Origin: Bacteroidales bacterium
GTDB lineage: Bacteria; Bacteroidota; Bacteroidia; Bacteroidales; UBA932
DNA length: 38,044 bases
Assembly: GCA_016295455.1 (NCBI GenBank)
Contig: JAEDLE010000015.1
Coordinates: 1 to 38,044, forward strand
Reading direction: 5' to 3'
Shown here: positions 24,302 to 31,809 of the stretch, piece after piece
Layout: each line of letters starts with the position of its first letter
Position numbering within the stretch: the stretch's first letter is position 1
Notes under the pieces: generated by a model
Databases searched by the model: none
What the model saw: only the letters and a program-made list of their open reading frames with translations
What the model was told of the DNA's origin: nothing
Made by a program: the position numbers and the translations under genes

Positions 24302-26503
24302 ATGATAGTCATAATTGCAGAGAAGCCGTCAGTGGCGAGAGAACTGGCAAAGATAGTCGGAGCGGGGAAGAAGGAAGATGGTTTTATCTCCGGGAATGGC
24401 TATTGCGTGACCTGGGCCTTCGGTCACCTTGTTCAGATAAGTACTTCAGAATCAGATGTTCCTTGGCGTAGGGAGAACCTTCCCATACTGCCCGCAGCCT
24501 TTGAACTCCGTCCGGGACAGAGCATGGGCAAGGACGGGAAGAAGGCTGATGACCAGGGCTATGTCCACCAGCTTGAGGTGATACGCCGCCTCTTCGACAA
24601 CTGCGAATACATCATCAACGCAGGCGATGCCGGACGCGAGGGAGAACTCATACAGCGTTATATATATGCCTACGTCGGCTGCACCAAGCCGGTAAAGCGG
24701 CTCTGGATTTCCTCTCTGACTGACAATGCCATCAGGGAAGGCCTGGCCAAACTCCACGATTCCAGCGAGTTCGACACTCTCTATGCCGCAGGAAAGGCGC
24801 GCAGCGAAGCGGACTGGCTGGTCGGAATCAATGCCACCAGGGCGCTGTCCATAGTGGCAGGCAAGGGCGTACGTTCGCTAGGAAGGGTTCAGACCCCGAC
24901 CCTGGCAATGGTATGCAGGCGCTACCTTGAGAACCGCGATTTCGTGCCTAAGCCGTTCTGGAACATACGCGCGGTCGGAAACAGGGACGGAATAGCCTTC
25001 AAGGCGCTCACGAAGGAGCGTTTCCTTGGCAGGGAAGAGGCGGAGAAAGCCCTTTCAGCTGTGCTCTCGTCCGGGGAGATGAGCGTAACCAAGGTCGAAA
25101 AGAAGGCGAAGAACATATCTCAGCCCTATCTGCACGACCTCACCTCTCTCCAGAAGGAAGCCAACAAACGCTATTCGATGTCCGCACAGGACACGCTGGA
25201 TATAGCCCAGAGGCTCTACGAGCGCAAATTCCTGACCTACCCGAGGACTGGTTCCAACTTCGTCCCCGAAGACGTGTTCGCCACACTTCCGTCCCTCATA
25301 GCCCAGCAGTCCTCACATCCTGTATATGGCGACAAGGCCTCCGCCCTGGCCGGGGCTCAGCTCGACCGCCACAGTGTGGACGAGACCAAGGTGACTGACC
25401 ACCACGCCCTGCTCCCGACCGAAGTGATTCCTACGCAGCTTTCGGAAGACGAGCGCAAGGTATATGACCTTGTGATAGCCAGGCTGTTGGAGGCAGTGTC
25501 CCCCAAGTGTGAGCAGCTGGTGACGGCTATAGAATTCGATGCCGCTGGAGTACAGCTCGGCGCCAGGGGCATAGTGACCGTGAAACCCGGTTGGAAGGCC
25601 ATACAGGGCGATACTTCATCCAAAAACGATGAAGACGAGCAGGCTCTGCCGTCATTCGCCAAGGGCGACAGGATAGCGATAAGCGAGGCTACCTGTGTGG
25701 AAGGCAAGACCACACCCAAGCCCCTGCACACTGAAGCCACCCTGCTCCAGGCAATGGAACACGCAGGAAAGGAAGTCGAGGACGAAGACCTCAAGAGCGC
25801 CCTCAAGGATGTGGGCATCGGCACTCCGGCGACCAGGGCTGGGGAAATCGAGACCATCATCAGGCGCGGATACGTCGTCCGCCAGGGCAAGACCCTGATA
25901 CCTACAGACATAGGGCTCGCAATATACAATACGGTGAAAGATAAATATATAGCCAATGTCGAGATGACCGGGCGCTGGGAGACTTCGCTCTCGAAGATAG
26001 TTGACGGCAAGGTGTCTGCAACCGACTTCGACGCCTCCATACGCCGCTATGTCGTCGCCCTGACCTCCGAAATTCTCGCAACTGACGACCTTTCCCTTCG
26101 TGCTGCCGTACTTTCCGAGGCGGAGCCCGACGCCCTCAAGTGCCCCCGATGCGGCGGCCCGATGAAGATCTGGGACACCAACGTCAAGTGCAAGGCCTGC
26201 GGCCACTCCATCTGGAGAACTGTCGCCGGCAAACTCCTCACCGAGAATATGCTGACCCGCCTCATGACCAACGGAAGCACCCAGGTGCTGAAAGGATTCC
26301 GCTCCAAGGCCGGCAAAAACTTTGACGCGGCCCTCAGGCTTGATTCCGAAGGCCGCATCGCATTCGATTTCACCAAGGTGGATTCCGGAGCCGGCAATGC
26401 CCGCAGAAGCCGGCCGATGAACGTCTCAACCGTCAGCGCCTCAAGCCCTGACGACGAGACCCCACCGCCGCCTACTGTTGAGGACTATCCGTATTGGCAA
26501 TAG
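24302..26503 (+). CDS. topB: DNA topoisomerase III (type IA)
   Basis: 733 aa from ATG 24302 (MIVIIAEKPSVARELAKIVG, the canonical N-terminus). Relaxes and decatenates DNA by single-strand passage. TOPRIM domain about 1-150 with the metal motif NAGDAGREGEL; catalytic Tyr313 in FLTYPRTGSNF; central gate domains to about 600. The C-terminus has one four-cysteine zinc finger (CPRC...CKAC near 613-635) and an extra tail ending in Pro- and Asp-rich sequence. It is somewhat longer than E. coli TopB (653). Its last 32 nt overlap the convergent hydrolase gene and no terminator was seen. Confidence 0.94.
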   Translation: MIVIIAEKPSVARELAKIVGAGKKEDGFISGNGYCVTWAFGHLVQISTSESDVPWRRENLPILPAAFELRPGQSMGKDGKKADDQGYVHQLEVIRRLFDNCEYIINAGDAGREGELIQRYIYAYVGCTKPVKRLWISSLTDNAIREGLAKLHDSSEFDTLYAAGKARSEADWLVGINATRALSIVAGKGVRSLGRVQTPTLAMVCRRYLENRDFVPKPFWNIRAVGNRDGIAFKALTKERFLGREEAEKALSAVLSSGEMSVTKVEKKAKNISQPYLHDLTSLQKEANKRYSMSAQDTLDIAQRLYERKFLTYPRTGSNFVPEDVFATLPSLIAQQSSHPVYGDKASALAGAQLDRHSVDETKVTDHHALLPTEVIPTQLSEDERKVYDLVIARLLEAVSPKCEQLVTAIEFDAAGVQLGARGIVTVKPGWKAIQGDTSSKNDEDEQALPSFAKGDRIAISEATCVEGKTTPKPLHTEATLLQAMEHAGKEVEDEDLKSALKDVGIGTPATRAGEIETIIRRGYVVRQGKTLIPTDIGLAIYNTVKDKYIANVEMTGRWETSLSKIVDGKVSATDFDASIRRYVVALTSEILATDDLSLRAAVLSEAEPDALKCPRCGGPMKIWDTNVKCKACGHSIWRTVAGKLLTENMLTRLMTNGSTQVLKGFRSKAGKNFDAALRLDSEGRIAFDFTKVDSGAGNARRSRPMNVSTVSASSPDDETPPPPTVEDYPYWQ

Positions 26504-27455
26504 AGAATCCGTTGGCATTGAGGAAGTTGCGCACTCTTGCGGTGTATTCCTCAGGGTGGTTCATATACGCAGTCGCATGGTCGGTGTCAGGCGCAAGCCA
26601 CATCTCCTTCACTCCCGAGGTCTTGGCTTCGTAGTTCAGATAGATATCCCCGGTAGGGACATAATCGTCGCTGTCCCCGTGTATGAACAGCATTGGCTTG
26701 GCGCATTTGGACAGCTGGTCGAGCGATGACGCTTCCCTGAAATCCCAGCCGTACCTCAGCCTGCACATCAGGTCCGCCACGTGCATCACAGGGAACGCAG
26801 GCAGGTGGAACATCTCCTTGAGCTCATACTTGAACTGGTTCCAGACCGAAGAATAGCCGCAGTCCTCCACGAAAGCCTTTACCGCCGGGTTGAGGTCCTC
26901 CTCGCCGCTGACCATCATCGTGGTCGCAGCTCCCATGGACACCCCGTGAATGACCATAGGGCAGCCTTTCCACATATCAGCCGCCAGATTCGCCCACAAC
27001 TTTATGTCCAGCCTGTCAAACCAGCCCATCCTGGCGTGGTCGCCTTCGGACTGTCCGTGGAAATAGAGTTCAGGCATCAATACATTGAAGCCCAGGTCTT
27101 CCCTGTACATCCTGGCCAGGTTCAGGAAGCCGAAATGGCTGTCTGTGTAGCCGTGTATCACTATCGCGCTTCCGTTGGCCTGCCCCTGCGCGGGCACATA
27201 CACGCCGTGCAGGCGGTAATCCCCGTTCCCCGTGATGACCGTGTCCCTGAGCACTCCGTCAGCGCGGAGCGAGTCATACCAGGCGATGATGCCCGGATAT
27301 CTTTCATCAGCCCTCTGCCTTTCCAGTCCGGTATCCCTGCCGTGCTCTTCAGGGATGAGGGCGAAACTTACCATATAATTGCCTGTCAGCACCAGCGCTG
27401 CGGCTATGACGGCGACCACTGCAAGCACCGTCACGGTCAAAGTGCGTCTCTTCAT
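26472..27455 (-). CDS. Membrane-anchored or secreted alpha/beta hydrolase
   Basis: 327 aa. The hydrophobic N-terminus (6-27, flanked by MKRR) is a signal anchor or signal peptide, placing the domain outside the cytoplasm. The fold shows HGYTDSHFG (oxyanion region), nucleophile S173 in GVSMGA, acid in HGDSDDYVP and histidine in DTDHATAY. It belongs to the broad serine-hydrolase group with B. subtilis YqkD-like proteins; substrate unknown. The promoter at 27480-27487 predicts a leader of about 18 nt. Its 3' end overlaps topB by 32 nt on the opposite strand. Confidence 0.85.
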   Translation of the reverse strand: MKRRTLTVTVLAVVAVIAAALVLTGNYMVSFALIPEEHGRDTGLERQRADERYPGIIAWYDSLRADGVLRDTVITGNGDYRLHGVYVPAQGQANGSAIVIHGYTDSHFGFLNLARMYREDLGFNVLMPELYFHGQSEGDHARMGWFDRLDIKLWANLAADMWKGCPMVIHGVSMGAATTMMVSGEEDLNPAVKAFVEDCGYSSVWNQFKYELKEMFHLPAFPVMHVADLMCRLRYGWDFREASSLDQLSKCAKPMLFIHGDSDDYVPTGDIYLNYEAKTSGVKEMWLAPDTDHATAYMNHPEEYTARVRNFLNANGFSIANTDSPQQ

Positions 27456-27474
27456 ATCGTTTTAGCTTGTTCAG

Positions 27475-27514
27475 TTGTACAAATATATGTCATCTCTTCG
27501 TAACTTTGTGCAAA
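27475..27514. promoter_or_regulatory. Overlapping divergent promoters, hydrolase (-) and chromate transporter (+)
   Basis: Minus: TATATTTG at 27487-27480 with TTTG at 27514-27511. Plus: TAACTTTG at 27501-27508 with TTG at 27475-27477. Both -7 elements are perfect and only 13 nt apart, and each promoter's -33 lies beyond the other's -7, so the two occupy the same 40 bp. Confidence 0.6.
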
Positions 27515-27549
27515 GCTTCCGCATATGCGGAATAAAAAACCATATACAG

Positions 27550-28095
27550 ATGCTCTGGAAATTTTTCCTGACCTGTTGCAAGATCGGTGCCTTCACCCTG
27601 GGCGGAGGCTATGCGATGATTCCGGCGATGGAACACGAGTTCGTAACCAGGAACGGCTGGCTTGACAAACAGGAATTCCTTGACATTATGGTGGTTGCGC
27701 AGACCACTCCCGGCATATTCAGTGTGGATATGGCAAGCCATATAGGCTATAAGCTGCGCGGGGTCTGGGGCGGCATAGTCGGCGCCCTGGGCATAGCCCT
27801 GCCTTCGATAGCCGCAATTACCCTGATAGCAATGTTCTTCCGCAGTTTCAAGGACAATGTCTGGGTGGAGAAGTTCTTCAGGGGAGTTAGGCCGGCGGTT
27901 GTCGCCCTGATTGCGGCTCCTTGCTTCAAGCTCGCCAAGAGCGCCGGGCTGAACCGCTACAATTTCTGGATTCCGATAGTCAGCGCGCTGTTGATATGGC
28001 TCCTGGGCGTTTCTCCCGTACTGGTCATCATCATAGCCGGAGCCGGCGGTTATCTGTACGGACGCCATGAAAGAAAGAAGGAGGGCACGAAATGA
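27550..28095 (+). CDS. Chromate-transporter (CHR) family protein, first half
   Basis: 181 aa from ATG 27550 (MLWKFFLTCCKIG), which follows the promoter by about 35 nt; upstream in-frame starts lie in or before the promoter. It is a single CHR domain of about six membrane segments: FTLGGGYAMIPAMEHEF and VAQTTPGIFSVDMASHIGY are the signature blocks. Full-length ChrA has two such domains; here the second is the next gene, overlapping by ATGA, so the pair probably forms a heterodimer. Chromate efflux is proven for some members, but natural substrates in gut anaerobes are unknown. Confidence 0.88.
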   Translation: MLWKFFLTCCKIGAFTLGGGYAMIPAMEHEFVTRNGWLDKQEFLDIMVVAQTTPGIFSVDMASHIGYKLRGVWGGIVGALGIALPSIAAITLIAMFFRSFKDNVWVEKFFRGVRPAVVALIAAPCFKLAKSAGLNRYNFWIPIVSALLIWLLGVSPVLVIIIAGAGGYLYGRHERKKEGTK

Positions 28096-28667
28096 ACATA
28101 TTCCTGAAACTATTCCTGGTCTTCTCCAAGATAGGCATATTCAATTTCGGCGGGGGTTATGCCATGCTCTCGCTCATTCAGAACGAGGCGGTGGAGAAGA
28201 ACGCCTGGCTCACCAATGCCGAGTTCGCGGACATCGTGGCCATAAGCCAGAGCACTCCGGGGCCTATAGGCATAAATGCGGCGACCTATGTCGGCTACAC
28301 CTCGGTCCTGAACCTGGGCTACTCCCACGCCGCCGCAGTAGCGGGTGCAGTGCTGGCTTCCCTGTCCATAATCTGGCTGCCTTTCATACTGATGCTTGCA
28401 GTCAGCCGCTATCTCATGACCCACAAGGATGCCCCGATGGTAAAGGATGTCTTCAGGACTCTCCGCCCGACCATAGTCGGACTCATCGCCGCTGCTGCTC
28501 TCCTGCTCATGACCCCGGACAACTTCGGTTCCCCATCACAGGACCTCGGGCAGTTCGTCGCCAGCGTCGCCATATTCGCCCTGTCATTCTGCCTGACCCT
28601 GTTCAAGAAAGCAAACCCCATACTCGTGATGCTCGCCTTCGGCACCCTGGGGCTGCTGATATTCTGA
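28092..28667 (+). CDS. Chromate-transporter (CHR) family protein, second half
   Basis: 191 aa. The second CHR domain repeats the motifs of its partner (FNFGGGYAMLSLIQNEAV, ISQSTPGPIGINAATYVGY) and the same topology. The start overlaps the previous stop by 4 nt, so the two are translated together. The short-chain CHR pair is common in Firmicutes and Bacteroidota and is usually annotated as two genes. Six nt after its stop is the palindrome TTCCGCAAGCGGAA (28674-28687) with no T-run. Confidence 0.88.
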   Translation: MNIFLKLFLVFSKIGIFNFGGGYAMLSLIQNEAVEKNAWLTNAEFADIVAISQSTPGPIGINAATYVGYTSVLNLGYSHAAAVAGAVLASLSIIWLPFILMLAVSRYLMTHKDAPMVKDVFRTLRPTIVGLIAAAALLLMTPDNFGSPSQDLGQFVASVAIFALSFCLTLFKKANPILVMLAFGTLGLLIF

Positions 28668-28701
28668 CTTGAATTCCGCAAGCGGAACAGTTCTCGGAGT
28701 G

Positions 28702-29235
28702 TCAAATCTTCTCCAGCTGAGTCGAGAGGAATTCGCGGTAAATCGAGTACAGTTCTTCGGCACTTTCCCGTTTTCCGTCCCTTTCCCACTTGAACAGCAT
28801 CGAAGTGATTATGGCTCCGTTGATTACGGGGAAATACCCGTTCCCTGCATCGCCCTGGAAATTGTCCGCCGAACAGTAGTGGCTGAAGGAATTCTCTATG
28901 ATTTCCCTGCGGTTGCACTTGACTATGGCAGACAGCAGTCCGCAGTTCTCCATCAGCAGGGAGATAAAACGGACGAGTTTGGGTTCCCTGCCGTGATTCC
29001 CGGGTTTCCCGCAAATCTTCAAAGACTCCTCAGCCAGGCTGTCGCAGGCATATGCCAAAACGTCCGCAGGTGTGTCGAACAGCCTGTAGAAAGTAGTCCT
29101 GCTCACTCCGCCCGCCTGACATATGTCGCTGATGCCCACTTCATTGAAAGACTTGTCCCTGAGGCATTTCAAAAGACCCTCAGTGAGTAGCGCCGCGGAT
29201 TTGCGTGTCCTCTTGTCGTCTCGTATCTGATACAT
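28702..29235 (-). CDS. TetR/AcrR-family transcriptional regulator
   Basis: 177 aa from ATG 29235, preceded by AGGAGTG, a good ribosome-binding site; the longer reading from 29337 adds 34 unmatched residues. N-terminal helix-turn-helix (about 8-55): TEGLLKCLRDKSFNEVGISD, then ICQAGGVSRTTFYRLF, typical TetR. The ligand-binding helical part (60-177) is short and unassigned. A -7 candidate (TTGTTTTG, minus strand, 29267-29260, one mismatch) precedes it. Divergent from the acyltransferase-fusion gene, its most likely target. Confidence 0.88.
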   Translation of the reverse strand: MYQIRDDKRTRKSAALLTEGLLKCLRDKSFNEVGISDICQAGGVSRTTFYRLFDTPADVLAYACDSLAEESLKICGKPGNHGREPKLVRFISLLMENCGLLSAIVKCNRREIIENSFSHYCSADNFQGDAGNGYFPVINGAIITSMLFKWERDGKRESAEELYSIYREFLSTQLEKI

Positions 29236-29445
29236 AATGTCACTCCTGTTTCGCAAGTTCAAAACAATCTGCCATTCCGGGCTTTGTGTGTCTTGCGGAA
29301 CTCTTCCCGACGCACAATCCCTGCGTTTCCCATCCACGAACTTGAATATTCACAAAAAAAGATGTCCAGTGTTCATGATAAGTGCTATATTTAGCTTTAT
29401 CGAGTAATGCACAACAGCAAAAAACAAGCCTTTGCACGTTACAAA
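29236..29445. promoter_or_regulatory. Divergent regulatory region between TetR and the acyltransferase fusion
   Basis: Contains the TetR -7 candidate (29260-29267), the palindrome TGAATATTCA (29343-29352) as a possible TetR operator, and TATATTTA (29386-29393), a -7 candidate with one mismatch for the plus-strand gene. None is strong on its own. Confidence 0.35.
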
Positions 29446-31476
29446 ATGAAAAACTTTACACTCAGATGGACAAAAGATACGGATAGCCTTGATTATCCGG
29501 AACTCCTGCTCTGTATGGCTCTGAGCCACATTGTGGCGGGGAATCCGTTCTTCGGAGCATCGCTCTTCCTTTTCGCCGGCCTGGTCAGGACCCTGTTCCT
29601 GAACAGGAGGCTTGTTACGGGTAACGGTGGCGGGGACCACTATCTCTACTATTTCGGGCTGACCGCCATACTCTCGCTCGGCCTGAGCCTCGCCATTTTC
29701 TTTCCCGGCTACATCAGCCGGCCGCAGGCAAACGCCGTAACCCTCTTCATAGTGCTGCTGATGATCAGGGACCTGCTCTGCTCCATACCCCGCAAGAAAG
29801 GCAAGGGCAAGGTGTGGTACTGGCTCTTCATCGCCTACAGCCAGATTCGTCTGGACCTCTTCTGCATATTCCTGATAGTCAAGTTCACTTCCGGAGCCGA
29901 CACCTGGGTGCTCTCCGCAGTGACAGTACTGACCGGACTCTCCTTCCTCCTTTTTCCCACCGAGTACATCGACACCCCCGTGAAGGAGCGCGGGCCTTCC
30001 CTTCAGAAAGAGGCAGGCTTCCACTCCAGAGTTTCTTCATACAGGATTTTCACGAATATGCGCCTGTATGCTTCCGCCGCCCTTTCCATCGGCATTCTGA
30101 TGTTCTTCTGCAATATCCTGATGAGCGGCAGGGGCCCGTTCGAACTCCGGACCTACGGCAATCTCCTGGGTTGGTTCGCCGGCATAGCCCTGGCGGTCTC
30201 CCTCACCAGGCGATTCCTGGTAAGACATCCTTCCGCGAACGGACTCGGCATATTCATAACCGGGGGAGTGATATGGATACTCGGCGCCATATTCATGTTC
30301 AGGGTGAACAGCAGCATAAAGGCGATGTTCTGGATGCTGGTGTGGGGCATAGGTGTCGCGCTGATAACCACTGCAATACGCCAGTTCTACGATGATTTCA
30401 ACGCCGTCGCCGAACTTGAGCCGCAAGGCGGAGATCCGGCAGAAGTCGAAGTCAGCAACGCCATAACCTCCACCGTCGTCACGGCCATATCCTCGTCCGT
30501 GATGCTCATTGTAATGGCCCTGTGGACCTTCCTCATCCCCGAACTTTCCGAATATGCCATATTGCCCCTGGCGCTCCGCATCTGCATGATGCAGCTGCCT
30601 GTGGCCTTCATGATAGTGGCGGTGGTGTTCGCGCTGAACCAGCCCCTGGACGGCAGGACCAAGGAGAAACTCACAGTATTCAGGGCTAACAATCCCGATG
30701 ACGGGCAGGTGCGTGAATCCCTGCGCAAACAGCTTGTGGGCAAGTACCGCAAACGCTTCGGAGTCAAGCTCCTGTGCTCAATGGTCAGCCCGTTCCTGCA
30801 CCTCAAGGTCAGGGGAGTGGAGAAACTCAGGAAAGAATCCTATCCTTCGGTATTCGTGTGCAATCACGGCTTCATGTACGGACCTGTGGCTGCGGTGATT
30901 TACCTTCCGACCTACTTCCGTCCCTGGATACACAACGTGATGCTGACTCGCGAAGGCGCCGAGCAGGAGATACGCTATTCCTTCAGGGGCTTCCTCAGGG
31001 TGATGGGGGAAAAAGTGGGCGGCACCATAATACGCCTTGTAACCCGCCCGGTATGCTGGGCCCTCAACTCATTCAACCCCATACCCGTCGAGAGAGGCAG
31101 TTCCAGGGCCGTGATGAGCACCTTTGAGGCGAGCGTCGAGGCGCTCCGCAGCGGAGACAACATACTCATATTCCCGGAAAGGCCGAGCAGGCGGACCAGG
31201 AGCGGGGAAGGGAAGTCCGATTCTTCCCAGGAGGAGCTGCGCGGCTTCTTCACCGGCTTTGCGCACTTGGCGACGATGTATCACGAGCGCTGCGGGAAGA
31301 ACCTGCTCTTCTATCCGCTCTATTCCGACAGCCGCAGGCATCTCTTCTGCATAGGGGATCCGGTGGAATATGACCCTTCGCTCCCTTCACGCGAGAGCAA
31401 GCAGCAGATAGCGGCTCAGCTTCATGAACGTATGACGGCACTTGCCTCGGGGAAAGATGACGGGGAAAGCAAATAA
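29446..31476 (+). CDS. Multi-span membrane protein fused to a PlsC-like acyltransferase
   Basis: 676 aa from ATG 29446; an in-frame ATG at 29407 adds 13 residues and cannot be excluded. Residues about 15-410 hold some ten to twelve membrane helices. After an amphipathic linker comes a PlsC-like glycerolipid acyltransferase domain (about 440-665): VFVCNHGFMYGP carries the NHx4D-type His (H474), but the aspartate is Gly, and IFPERPSR carries the FPEG-type glutamate (E578). The likely role is lysophospholipid or glycolipid remodelling, perhaps with flipping by the N-terminal half as in LplT/Aas pairs; this is inference. TetR-divergent; the small orphan follows within 30 nt. Confidence 0.75.
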   Translation: MKNFTLRWTKDTDSLDYPELLLCMALSHIVAGNPFFGASLFLFAGLVRTLFLNRRLVTGNGGGDHYLYYFGLTAILSLGLSLAIFFPGYISRPQANAVTLFIVLLMIRDLLCSIPRKKGKGKVWYWLFIAYSQIRLDLFCIFLIVKFTSGADTWVLSAVTVLTGLSFLLFPTEYIDTPVKERGPSLQKEAGFHSRVSSYRIFTNMRLYASAALSIGILMFFCNILMSGRGPFELRTYGNLLGWFAGIALAVSLTRRFLVRHPSANGLGIFITGGVIWILGAIFMFRVNSSIKAMFWMLVWGIGVALITTAIRQFYDDFNAVAELEPQGGDPAEVEVSNAITSTVVTAISSSVMLIVMALWTFLIPELSEYAILPLALRICMMQLPVAFMIVAVVFALNQPLDGRTKEKLTVFRANNPDDGQVRESLRKQLVGKYRKRFGVKLLCSMVSPFLHLKVRGVEKLRKESYPSVFVCNHGFMYGPVAAVIYLPTYFRPWIHNVMLTREGAEQEIRYSFRGFLRVMGEKVGGTIIRLVTRPVCWALNSFNPIPVERGSSRAVMSTFEASVEALRSGDNILIFPERPSRRTRSGEGKSDSSQEELRGFFTGFAHLATMYHERCGKNLLFYPLYSDSRRHLFCIGDPVEYDPSLPSRESKQQIAAQLHERMTALASGKDDGESK

Positions 31477-31480
31477 TTGT

Positions 31481-31488
31481 TAGATTTG
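31481..31488 (+). promoter_or_regulatory. Promoter -7 element of the 82-residue orphan
   Basis: TAGATTTG, perfect TAnnTTTG, right after the acyltransferase stop. Predicted start near 31495, about 9 nt before the ATG at 31504. Confidence 0.55.
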
Positions 31489-31503
31489 TACAAACTATAC
31501 CAG

Positions 31504-31752
31504 ATGAACCAGATATTTTCGACGCAGGACGGGCTCTGTCTCGGGTTTACGGATGATGATTTCGCGGACAAGATGCTCATTTTCAAGTACAACAGGGAAC
31601 TTGGAAAACTAGGGGTGGCAATTATGGACGGAGACACCGTCCTCGGCCGTTTCACTCTTGCGCCGGAACAGGGATGCAAGGTCATAGCGGATTATATGAG
31701 TTCGATGAACGCATATGACAAGGCCGCCCATCCGGAACACTGGAAAGAATGA
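31504..31752 (+). CDS. Small protein of unknown function (82 aa)
   Basis: 82 aa, acidic N-terminal half, no signal peptide or membrane segment, so cytoplasmic. Predicted mixed alpha/beta: strands around GLCLGFTD, MLIFKYN and LGVAIMDGD, then a helix (CKVIADYMSSMNAYDKA). I recognise no family. Start chosen because the -7 element at 31481-31488 excludes the in-frame TTG at 31477 from its transcript. Coding is supported by codon use like its neighbours and by the tight fit between two genes. A hairpin follows at 31755. Confidence 0.68.
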   Translation: MNQIFSTQDGLCLGFTDDDFADKMLIFKYNRELGKLGVAIMDGDTVLGRFTLAPEQGCKVIADYMSSMNAYDKAAHPEHWKE

Positions 31753-31754
31753 CT

Positions 31755-31775
31755 GTTCCGGGACACTGCCGGAAC
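31755..31775. terminator. Hairpin after the small orphan gene
   Basis: GTTCCGG (31755-31761) and CCGGAAC (31769-31775) form a 7-bp stem with a 7-nt loop, two bases after the stop. There is no T-run, so it is an mRNA 3' stabiliser or weak terminator. Confidence 0.4.
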
Positions 31776-31809
31776 CACGCCACAGCACAAACCAATAACC
31801 GTATAAAGG

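Noticed and set aside
28674..28687. TTCCGCAAGCGGAA as a terminator between the CHR and TetR genes
   Set aside because: The 6-bp stem has a 2-nt loop and no T-run on either side, so it is at best a protein-binding or mRNA-end signal.
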